Shown: one piece after another, positions 1 through 6,660 of the stretch
How positions within the stretch are numbered: the first letter of the stretch is position 1
Layout of the letters: every line of letters begins with the position of its first letter
Origin: an uncultured Altererythrobacter sp.
GTDB taxonomy: Bacteria > Pseudomonadota > Alphaproteobacteria > Sphingomonadales > Sphingomonadaceae
Length of the DNA: 10,453 nt
NCBI GenBank assembly: GCA_937950385.1
Contig: CALFEA010000303.1
Span: 1-10,453, forward strand
Direction: 5' to 3'
Translations under genes and position numbers: made by a program
The notes under the pieces: generated by a model
What the model saw: the letters and a program-made list of their open reading frames with translations, nothing else
What the model was told of the DNA's origin: nothing
Databases searched by the model: none

Positions 1-1
1 C

Positions 2-904
2 GGCATCTTCCTGATCACCGTTGGGATGAGCATCGACCTGACCACCATTTGGGACAATTTGGGCAAGATCGCGCTCGCAGTTGTCGGAGTGCTTGTGTTC
101 AAAGCCGTCGTAACTGGCATGTTGCTGCGTTTGATGGGTGCTAGACGAAGCACTGCGGCAGAAACCGGCACTCTCATGGCGAGCCCATCAGAGACAACGC
201 TGATCGTATTGGCAGCGGCATCTTCTGCCATGTTGATCCAACCAGGCACAGCGCAATTCTGGCAAATCGTCACTGCAATCGGCCTAACAATCACGCCGAT
301 GCTTGCTGGTTTGGGCCGGATGATCGCGCGGCGTGTTGAGCCGGTACCGGAATTGCCGCCGGAAGACCCAAGCGCGCCACATGTCATCATCATCGGCGCG
401 GGGCGCGTCGGCAGGCTAGTTGCGCAAATGCTCGATGCGCATGACAAACCCTATGTGGCGATTGATTCCGATGCCGATTTGATCGAGCGTGCAAAGCGCG
501 ATGGCTACCGCGCGGTATTTGGCGATGCGGCGCGCGGCGATGCTTTGTCTCGGCTTGGTGTGGAGAGAGCGCCTGCGGTTGTGCTGACCATGGACGAGCC
601 CATCCTTGCCCAGCGCCTGACGACAAAATTGCGCAAAGCCTACCCCGATTTGTTGATTGTGGCCCGTGCGCGCGATTCAAGCCATGCGGCTGAACTGTAC
701 CGCGCTGGCGTCAGCCATGCTGTGCCAGAAACATTGGAAAGCTCGCTGCAATTGTCAGAAGCTGTGCTAGTCGACATTGGCGTCGCCATGGGCCCAGTCA
801 TCGCCTCAATCCATGAAAAGCGCGATCATTTCCGCAAGAAAATCGAACGCGACGGCGATATGGATCACCGGCCAAAGTTGCGCACGAGCAATGTGGAAAG
901 TTAG
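2..904 (+). CDS. CPA2 family cation:proton antiporter with TrkA-N domain, 3' part only
   Basis: The reading frame is open from the left edge and gives the last 300 residues of a Kef-like monovalent cation:proton antiporter, an inner-membrane protein exchanging K+ or Na+ for H+. The first visible residues, GIFLITVGMSIDL, match the family motif around FFxxVGMSIDL in the membrane domain. Counting from the ATG at base 26 (internal, not the true start), hydrophobic segments lie near residues 13-36, 57-73 and 79-97. A cytoplasmic Rossmann TrkA-N domain follows (about 119-235), with the dinucleotide-binding motif GAGRVG at 124-129 and an acidic residue after strand 2 (IDSD). No TrkA-C domain follows. 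The tail IHEKRDHFRKKI resembles the C-terminus of alphaproteobacterial homologues. Where most Kef proteins have GGEFAFV, this one reads SPSETTLIVL. The gene converges on alaS with 11 bp between the stops and no terminator hairpin there. The family call is firm; the ion is not determined. Confidence 0.9.
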   Translation, partial: GIFLITVGMSIDLTTIWDNLGKIALAVVGVLVFKAVVTGMLLRLMGARRSTAAETGTLMASPSETTLIVLAAASSAMLIQPGTAQFWQIVTAIGLTITPMLAGLGRMIARRVEPVPELPPEDPSAPHVIIIGAGRVGRLVAQMLDAHDKPYVAIDSDADLIERAKRDGYRAVFGDAARGDALSRLGVERAPAVVLTMDEPILAQRLTTKLRKAYPDLLIVARARDSSHAAELYRAGVSHAVPETLESSLQLSEAVLVDIGVAMGPVIASIHEKRDHFRKKIERDGDMDHRPKLRTSNVES

Positions 905-915
905 CGCGGGGTAAG

Positions 916-3576
916 TTAGCCTAGCGCTGCGCGAACAGCTGCCAAGGCTTCTTCGCCTTTGCTGCCATCGGGTCCGCCGCCTTGCGCCATATCAGGCCGG
1001 CCGCCGCCGCCCTTGCCGCCTAACGCCTCTACGCCAACGCGAACCAGATCAACCGCGCTGAAACGCTCGATCAAATCATCGGTTACCGCCGCTGCGAAAG
1101 CCGCTTTGCCATCGTTCACCGCGCAGATCGCTGCGACACCGGAACCCATACGCTGTTTTGCTTCATCAAGCAGCGGACGCAAATCCTTAGGGCTTAGGCC
1201 TTCGATCACTTGGCCGCTAAATGTCACGCCGCCAATGTCTTCATCCGCTGGCGCGCCGCCTTCTGCGCCGCCTGCCCCTGCGCCCGCAAGCGCAAGAGCT
1301 TTGGTTGCCTCGGCAAGCTCCTTTTCTAACCGTTTGCGCTCATCCATCAGAGCCGTGATCCGCGCGGGCACTTCCTCAGGGGTCGCCCGAATTGCATTCG
1401 CCGCAGACTTCAGCGCCTCTTCGCGAGTAACCAACCATGCGCGCGCGGCCTCCCCCGTAAGCGCTTCAATCCGCCTGACGCCGGAGCTAACCGCGCTTTC
1501 CGATACGATCCGGAAGATACCAATATCGCCCGTCGCCTTCACATGCGTACCGCCGCACAATTCCACGGAATAATTGCGACCATCATCGCTGCGTCGGCCC
1601 ATCGAAAGCACACGAACCTCGTCGCCATACTTTTCGCCAAACAAGGCAAGCGCGCCGGCTTCAACCGCTTCATCGGGGCTCATCAGGCCTGTGGTTACCG
1701 GCTCATTGGCGCGAATTTCGGCATTCACTTCCGTCTCAATCGCCGCAATGTCTTCAGTGCTGAGAGGTTTGGGGTGGGAAAAATCGAAGCGGAACCGGTC
1801 GGCTGCAACCAGTGATCCCTTTTGTGTTACATGTTCGCCCAATTGTGCGCGCAGAGCCGCGTGAACAAGATGCGTCGCCGAATGATTTGCACGAATTTGA
1901 TCGCGGCGAGTGTTATCGACTTGCATCTGAACATTGTCCCCAACCGTGATTTTCCCGGCAGAAATAATCGCTCTATGAGCGTGCAAACGGCCCAATGGCT
2001 TGGCCGTGTCGAGCACGTCTGCTGCAAATCCATCAGTGGATGCGACACTCCCCATATCGCCAGCCTGACCGCCACTTTCGCCGTAGAATGGCGTTTGATT
2101 GGTTAGAATAAAGACTTCGTCGCCCTTCGAAGCCGAGGCAACCTCTGCGCCATCTTTTACGAGAGCAACAACAGTTCCCTCGCCCGCAGTAGACGCATAG
2201 CCGGTAAATTCAGTCGTGCCTTCCCGTTCGGCAAGATCGAACCAAACTTCATCAGATGCGGCCTCGCCGGACCCCTTCCAAGCCGCGCGCGCAGCTGCCT
2301 TTTGCTGGTCCATGGCGGCATCGAAACCGGCGCGGTCAACGCCAATTCCCCGCGGGCGCAATGCATCCTCGGTTAAATCGTAAGGGAAACCAAAAGTATC
2401 ATAGAGTTTGAAAGCTGTTTCGCCGCTCAATTGCGCGCCTGCATCAAGCGAAGCCGTCTCGGCATCAAGCAAGCCAAGGCCGCGATCGAGAGTCTTGCGG
2501 AACTGCGTTTCCTCGCGCTCAAGAACCTCTTGAATAAGCGCTTGTCCGCGCTGCAATTCGGGATAGGCCTGCCCCATTTCGGTAACAAGCGCAGGCACCA
2601 ATCGGTGCATCATCGGCTCGCTCGCCCCCAACAAATGCGCATGACGCATCGCACGGCGCATAATCCGGCGAAGGACATAACCGCGCCCTTCATTGGACGG
2701 CAGAACACCGTCAGCCATTAGGAAACTTGTAGAGCGTAGATGGTCGGCGATCACTCGGTGGCTGGCCAATTGCTCATCAGATGTATGCGCGCCCGCGATC
2801 TGCTGCGATGCGTCGATCAGCGCCTTAAACGTATCGGTATCGTAATTATTGTGCACGCCCTGCATGACGGCCGCGACACGCTCTAGCCCCATGCCCGTAT
2901 CGATTGATGGCTTAGGCAGAGCCTCACGAACGCCGCCCTCACGCTGATCATATTGCATGAAGACGAGGTTCCAAATTTCTACAAATCTATCGCCATCTTC
3001 GTCAGGACTGCCCGGAGGACCGCCCGCAATATGGTCGCCATGATCGTAGAAAATCTCTGAGCACGGACCACATGGCCCCGTGTCGCCCATCGACCAAAAA
3101 TTGTCATTGGTGGAGATGCGAATGATGCGTTCTTCAGGAAGGCCCGAAATCTTGCGCCAAAGGTCAAACGCTTCATCATCATCGTGATAGACAGTTGCCG
3201 TCAGCCGGTCAGCGGCCAAACCCCATTCGCGGGTGAGCAAAGTCCAGGCGTGGAGGATTGCTTGCTCTTTGAAATAATCGCCAAACGAAAAGTTCCCCAA
3301 CATTTCGAAAAACGTGTGGTGGCGCGCTGTGTAACCGACATTGTCGAGATCATTATGCTTACCGCCCGCACGCACGCATTTCTGTGAACTGGTCGCCCGG
3401 GCTGAAGGCGGAGTTTCAAATCCGGTGAAGACATTTTTGAACGGAACCATTCCAGCGTTGACGAACATCAATGTGGGATCGTTGTAAGGAACCAAAGGCG
3501 CACTGGGCACTTCGGCATGCTGCTCACCGGCAAAATAGTCGAGAAAAGACCTGCGGATTTCGTTCGTTGTCGTCAT
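916..3576 (-). CDS. alaS: Alanyl-tRNA synthetase (AlaRS), complete
   Basis: This cytoplasmic class II synthetase charges tRNA-Ala with alanine and hydrolyses mischarged Ser- and Gly-tRNA-Ala. At 886 residues it has the usual bacterial length. The catalytic core occupies about residues 1-240, with [20 protein letters not shown] (62-81), [16 protein letters not shown] (86-101), DTGPCGP (165-171) and the class II motif 3 region DTGMGLER (226-233). The tRNA-recognition helices include [18 protein letters not shown] (294-311). The editing domain carries the four zinc-ligand positions H565, H569, C674 and H678 in NHSATHL and CGGTH. A coiled coil (about 740-765) and a Gly/Ala-rich linker (about 764-780) lead to the C-terminal DHHA1 domain with [15 protein letters not shown] (853-867). 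The ATG at 3576 is chosen because [15 protein letters not shown] aligns with the conserved family N-terminus. No Shine-Dalgarno sequence is visible upstream. The recA terminator lies between recA and alaS, so alaS probably has its own promoter. Confidence 0.98.
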   Translation of the reverse strand: MTTTNEIRRSFLDYFAGEQHAEVPSAPLVPYNDPTLMFVNAGMVPFKNVFTGFETPPSARATSSQKCVRAGGKHNDLDNVGYTARHHTFFEMLGNFSFGDYFKEQAILHAWTLLTREWGLAADRLTATVYHDDDEAFDLWRKISGLPEERIIRISTNDNFWSMGDTGPCGPCSEIFYDHGDHIAGGPPGSPDEDGDRFVEIWNLVFMQYDQREGGVREALPKPSIDTGMGLERVAAVMQGVHNNYDTDTFKALIDASQQIAGAHTSDEQLASHRVIADHLRSTSFLMADGVLPSNEGRGYVLRRIMRRAMRHAHLLGASEPMMHRLVPALVTEMGQAYPELQRGQALIQEVLEREETQFRKTLDRGLGLLDAETASLDAGAQLSGETAFKLYDTFGFPYDLTEDALRPRGIGVDRAGFDAAMDQQKAAARAAWKGSGEAASDEVWFDLAEREGTTEFTGYASTAGEGTVVALVKDGAEVASASKGDEVFILTNQTPFYGESGGQAGDMGSVASTDGFAADVLDTAKPLGRLHAHRAIISAGKITVGDNVQMQVDNTRRDQIRANHSATHLVHAALRAQLGEHVTQKGSLVAADRFRFDFSHPKPLSTEDIAAIETEVNAEIRANEPVTTGLMSPDEAVEAGALALFGEKYGDEVRVLSMGRRSDDGRNYSVELCGGTHVKATGDIGIFRIVSESAVSSGVRRIEALTGEAARAWLVTREEALKSAANAIRATPEEVPARITALMDERKRLEKELAEATKALALAGAGAGGAEGGAPADEDIGGVTFSGQVIEGLSPKDLRPLLDEAKQRMGSGVAAICAVNDGKAAFAAAVTDDLIERFSAVDLVRVGVEALGGKGGGGRPDMAQGGGPDGSKGEEALAAVRAALG

Positions 3577-3583
3577 GCAAATG

Positions 3584-3670
3584 CAGTTAGGCGTTCAAAT
3601 TGCAGGCGACAAGAGAAGACGAAAAAATGCGACATTTGTCCTAGGTATTTTTAGTTAGGGTTGCACACAA
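3584..3670 (-). promoter_or_regulatory. Candidate alaS promoter region (two possible sigma70-like sites)
   Basis: Two weak sigma70-like pairs can be read toward alaS. The proximal one has -35 TTGTCG (3607-3612), a 17-bp spacer and -10 TAACTG (3584-3589). This -10 ends 7 nt before the alaS ATG, so transcription would begin at about the start codon. The distal one has -35 TTGTGT (3665-3670), a 17-bp spacer and -10 TACCTA (3642-3647), giving a leader of about 60 nt. A small dyad, AAATG-CGA-CATTT (3625-3637), lies between them. None of these elements is close to consensus, so this entry marks the region rather than a proven promoter. Confidence 0.35.
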
Positions 3671-3674
3671 AAGA

Positions 3675-3720
3675 AAAGCCGGACTGACCCTTTGCAAAGT
3701 GCTGGGCAAGTTCCGGCTTT
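3675..3720 (-). terminator. Rho-independent-type terminator downstream of recA
   Basis: In the recA transcript direction a perfect 9-bp stem, AAAGCCGGA / TCCGGCTTT (3712-3720 pairing with 3675-3683), encloses a 28-nt loop. It is followed by the T-rich run TTCTTTTG, merging with the last Ts of the stem. It starts about 40 nt after the recA stop. The T tract lies on the minus-strand side, so it acts on recA transcripts. The loop is longer than usual but contains a CCC/GGG pairing and the palindrome CTTTGCAAAG (3690-3699), which could make it more compact. Confidence 0.75.
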
Positions 3721-3760
3721 CCATGTCTCCGAGCAAAAAATCGCTCGCTTGAGAAAAGTG

Positions 3761-4819
3761 TCAGTCCTCCGCGTCAGGACCTGTCAGCATTTCCTCGGCG
3801 ACTTCATCGGTGCGGCCACGAATGATGGCTTCCAACTTGTCGCAAACTTCTGGGTTTTCTTTGAGGTAGGTTTTCGAGTTCTCGCGGCCTTGGCCGATCC
3901 GAATGCTGTCATAAGAGAACCAGCTACCCGATTTTTCGACCACACCGGCCTTCACGCCAAGATCAAGTATCTCACCAATTTTGGAGACGCCCTCGCCGTA
4001 CATTATGTCAAATTCAACTTGTTTGAAAGGCGGTGCTACCTTGTTTTTGACCACTTTTACGCGGGTTGCATTGCCGACCACTTCGTCGCGGTCTTTAATC
4101 TGACCGATCCGGCGAATGTCGAGACGCACAGAGGCATAAAACTTCAGCGCATTACCGCCCGTTGTTGTCTCTGGGTTACCGTACATCACACCAATTTTCA
4201 TGCGCAGCTGGTTAATGAAGATCACCATGCATTTGGAACGATTGATTGAACCGGTCAGCTTGCGCAGCGATTGCGACATCAAACGTGCCTGAAGGCCAAC
4301 ATGGGTATCGCCCATCTCGCCCTCAATCTCAGCGCGGGGCACAAGTGCCGCCACCGAATCGACCACCAGCACATCAATCGCATTGGAACGCACCAAAGTA
4401 TCGGTGATCTCAAGCGCTTGCTCGCCAGTATCGGGCTGCGAAATAATCAACTCATCTGTATCAACGCCCAAAGCCTTGGCATAGACAGGATCAAGCGCGT
4501 GCTCGGCATCAACAAACGCTGCTGTACCGCCGTTCTTTTGCGCCTCAGCAATAACATGGAGAGCCAAAGTTGTCTTACCCGAGCTTTCCGGCCCATAAAT
4601 TTCAATGACGCGCCCTTTCGGCAGGCCACCAATTCCAAGCGCAATATCGAGCCCCAACGATCCGGTCGAAATCGATTCGACATTCATCGCCTCTTTCGAA
4701 CCCAATTTCATCGCCGATCCCTTGCCAAAGGCACGGTCGATTTGAGCGAGTGCGGCATCCAAAGCCTTTTGACGGTCCACAGACTTTTCCTTCTCAACGA
4801 GTTTTAATGACGTGGCCAT
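3761..4819 (-). CDS. recA: Recombinase RecA, complete
   Basis: RecA is a cytoplasmic ATP-dependent DNA strand-exchange protein that also acts as co-protease for LexA self-cleavage, making it central to homologous recombination and the SOS response. The 352 residues match the family's usual length. Visible elements are the N-terminal helix region (about 13-40), the Walker A motif GPESSGKTT (76-84), the catalytic glutamate in DAEHALD (E106), Walker B LVVDS (151-155), and the DNA-binding loop 2 segment [20 protein letters not shown] (202-221). The C-terminal domain (about 280-352) ends in an acidic tail. The ATG at 4819 is supported by AAGGAG at 4828-4833, 8 nt upstream, and by the family-like N-terminus. 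Another ATG at 4822-4824 is out of frame and too close to the ribosome-binding site. A LexA box overlaps the promoter, and a terminator follows the gene, so it is probably monocistronic. Confidence 0.99.
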   Translation of the reverse strand: MATSLKLVEKEKSVDRQKALDAALAQIDRAFGKGSAMKLGSKEAMNVESISTGSLGLDIALGIGGLPKGRVIEIYGPESSGKTTLALHVIAEAQKNGGTAAFVDAEHALDPVYAKALGVDTDELIISQPDTGEQALEITDTLVRSNAIDVLVVDSVAALVPRAEIEGEMGDTHVGLQARLMSQSLRKLTGSINRSKCMVIFINQLRMKIGVMYGNPETTTGGNALKFYASVRLDIRRIGQIKDRDEVVGNATRVKVVKNKVAPPFKQVEFDIMYGEGVSKIGEILDLGVKAGVVEKSGSWFSYDSIRIGQGRENSKTYLKENPEVCDKLEAIIRGRTDEVAEEMLTGPDAED

Positions 4820-4827
4820 CGCATGGT

Positions 4828-4833
4828 CTCCTT
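4828..4833 (-). promoter_or_regulatory. recA ribosome-binding site
   Basis: AAGGAG on the minus strand lies 8 nt before the ATG at 4819. It selects this ATG over an out-of-frame ATG at 4822-4824, which is only 3 nt from the site. Confidence 0.85.
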
Positions 4834-4843
4834 CGCTTGCCTA

Positions 4844-4859
4844 GTTACAATCCCGTAAC
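4844..4859 (-). repeat. Short dyad in the recA leader
   Basis: GTTAC-N6-GTAAC forms a perfect 5-bp inverted repeat in the inferred recA 5' untranslated region, between the -10 element and the ribosome-binding site. In RNA it could form a small hairpin ending about 10 nt before the AAGGAG. The stem is short, and the sequence alone does not show whether it is functional. Confidence 0.35.
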
Positions 4860-4883
4860 GAGTTCAATCAGCTGTTGAGACAT

Positions 4884-4912
4884 TTTGTACGCAGTTTGTT
4901 CTAAAAGAACAA
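4884..4912 (-). promoter_or_regulatory. recA promoter (sigma70 type)
   Basis: Reading toward recA, -35 TTGTTC (4907-4912) and -10 TACAAA (4884-4889) are separated by exactly 17 bp. Transcription would start near 4877, giving a leader of roughly 55-60 nt. The -35 hexamer contains the promoter-proximal GTTC half-site of the LexA box, so LexA binding would block RNA polymerase. Confidence 0.7.
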
Positions 4913-4921
4913 GGGGGGAAC
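4907..4921 (-). promoter_or_regulatory. LexA (SOS) box of recA, alphaproteobacterial type
   Basis: The minus strand reads GTTC-CCCCCTT-GTTC, an exact match to the direct-repeat LexA operator GTTC-N7-GTTC known from alphaproteobacteria. It overlaps the recA -35 element, the expected place for repression. Derepression after DNA damage is inferred from this layout and from established SOS biology. Confidence 0.88.
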
Positions 4922-4995
4922 ACGTATTTTTGGATCAGCGCGCCTAGGAGCGTGAATAAGTATCTGAAAATTATCTAGAAAAATATCTGACTGAT

Positions 4996-6645
4996 CTATT
5001 CAGTGGAGCGTATTTTCCATGAGAATGTGCGTGTTTTATTGGCTGGAACATCAACTTCAGCAATAATTCGTCCATCTTTAAGCTGCGTCCTGGCGCCTTT
5101 GAACCGCGCTTCCCAGCCGCCTGATTCGCCCAGATCGATCCGCACACGAATAGCATGCGGATTGGCGTTGGTTAGCTTTGCACCCATAGTGAACCACTTG
5201 CGCATATTGGTCTCTGTAACCGGACCTGGTGCTGGCACGCATTGCGCAAAAACTTGATTGCTAGAGCCAATAAGCAATTCGACATCTTGCCCCTCGGCAT
5301 AGTCGCGTAAGTTGGTGTCTGCGACCAATTGAGTGCCAGTGGAACTTGGCTCAAACACGGCCAGTCCGCCTTGCGGCAAGGCCATGCCCAGCCCGCGTTC
5401 TTCTTCGTTCTTTGTGACAAGCAGCATGTCGGTGGCAAAAAAGCTCGGCGCGCTAACGCCTTCGCGTGTCACTGCAAAGCTGCAGGGCGCGCGGTAAAGA
5501 TAGCGGGCTTTGACAGCGTCCTGATTGAGGAAGGCAACTTGCTTCATACCCTTAGCCGAGACATTGACGCGTTCAGGCACACGGTAGAGCTTGAGATCGC
5601 CGAGGTTTTCTTCAACCGCTTTCATCACCGCTGCTTCAGCTTCAGCTACATCCATCCCGACAGGCGAAGGTGCAGCCATCGCTTGCATCATTGGCGCGCC
5701 TCTTCTGCGCATCGATGTGACACTAATCTCATCCCGAAAATTAGAATTGCTAATTGGCGACCCTGCTGACGTGCTGCCAATTGGATAGCACCGCAGGTTA
5801 ACACCTCGCGCACGCGGAGCTGCGGCCAATGCGCGGTAATTGCTGGTCACATTCAGCTTGCCCGCAATCACCAAGAGCTGTGCATTGTCGAAACTCTGCC
5901 CATTATTGTTCACTAGTGTGAGCCAGCTCAATAGGCCCATTTCGAATTCGCCATCACCGGCGTTGTCGCCAAGCGTGCCGACATAATTGGCCTGCCAGTC
6001 AAATCCCCAAGAGATATAGGTTAGCACAATCTCATACGTGCCGCCGCTCGGGCTGTTCGTATTGACCGAATAAATTGGCTTGGCCGATAATCCAGCAGGT
6101 ACACCGTCAAAGGTCAGCTTTTCTGGAAGACCGGCGCATCGGATCGCTTCAAAACCTGATTGGGTTTCCAAAACCAACCCTCCGTCAGCGCGCGTGCGCA
6201 CAAAGGCATCCTCGGAAACCTCTTCACCTGTTGCCGGATTGGTGCGGGTTATCTCCACCAGATTGCCCAAATTGCCGTTCACCAGCGAGGCAGGCGAGAG
6301 CAATTCAGCATTGCGGTTCTTCTCAATCGTGCCGCCGGGCAGGCCGGTCACAATCGCGCTGACGGCGACCATACCCTCTGCCACGCCTTCGAAACGGATT
6401 TTGCTCGTCCCTGCTGGCAAAGTGACAGTGCGCGTTTCGGAAATCATCGCAAAGCCGCGGGGCCAATTCTTATTGATCTTTTGCCCCTCACGCCGGTTCG
6501 GATCGCGGTAGACCGTAACTGACAAATCTGTCGGCGCGCTGGCATCGACAACCACGCGGGGCTCTTGATCAACTAAATCCTGCGCAGACAGCGAAGGTGC
6601 CGTCAGCAGAGCAAGCACTGCCAATATCAATGCTGGAATACGCAT
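4996..6645 (-). CDS. Exported DUF4139 domain-containing protein (promoter-distal paralogue)
   Basis: Function is unknown. The protein begins with a Sec-type signal peptide, MRIPALILAVLALLTAPSLS, with a likely cleavage after SLSA and before QD; there is no lipobox, so it should be periplasmic or secreted. Residue numbers below count from the GTG at 6648. The N-terminal part (about 42-120) has VTVYRDPNRR and ETRTVTLPAG, typical of this family. The DUF4139 core begins near GFDWQANY (215-222) and runs through WLTLVNNNGQSFDNAQLLVIAG (242-263). A Met/Ala/Pro- and Arg-rich insert (about 272-347) follows, then LGDLKLYRVPERV and KQVAFL. There are four cysteines (171, 287, 389, 470), an even number that could form disulfides. 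The ATG at 6645 is preferred over the adjacent GTG at 6648; no strong Shine-Dalgarno is visible, suggesting coupling to the upstream gene, which ends at 6661. It is a diverged paralogue of that neighbour. Confidence 0.9.
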   Translation of the reverse strand: MRIPALILAVLALLTAPSLSAQDLVDQEPRVVVDASAPTDLSVTVYRDPNRREGQKINKNWPRGFAMISETRTVTLPAGTSKIRFEGVAEGMVAVSAIVTGLPGGTIEKNRNAELLSPASLVNGNLGNLVEITRTNPATGEEVSEDAFVRTRADGGLVLETQSGFEAIRCAGLPEKLTFDGVPAGLSAKPIYSVNTNSPSGGTYEIVLTYISWGFDWQANYVGTLGDNAGDGEFEMGLLSWLTLVNNNGQSFDNAQLLVIAGKLNVTSNYRALAAAPRARGVNLRCYPIGSTSAGSPISNSNFRDEISVTSMRRRGAPMMQAMAAPSPVGMDVAEAEAAVMKAVEENLGDLKLYRVPERVNVSAKGMKQVAFLNQDAVKARYLYRAPCSFAVTREGVSAPSFFATDMLLVTKNEEERGLGMALPQGGLAVFEPSSTGTQLVADTNLRDYAEGQDVELLIGSSNQVFAQCVPAPGPVTETNMRKWFTMGAKLTNANPHAIRVRIDLGESGGWEARFKGARTQLKDGRIIAEVDVPANKTRTFSWKIRSTE

Positions 6646-6660
6646 CACGCGCGCGCCGCC

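Noticed and set aside
959..1573. A 204-codon open frame on the plus strand, antisense to alaS
   Set aside because: alaS is intact and full of catalytic motifs. The antisense translation is low-complexity (Ser/Pro/Ala-rich) with no family features, as expected from codon bias of the real gene.
3692..4249. A 185-codon open frame on the plus strand opposite the 3' half of recA
   Set aside because: It starts inside the recA terminator loop and is antisense to conserved RecA motifs; nothing supports translation.
4933..4996. GATCAG (4933-4938) and CTGATC (4991-4996) as a terminator for the DUF4139 operon
   Set aside because: The stem is 6 bp with a loop of about 52 nt and no following T tract in the operon direction, so it is too weak to call.
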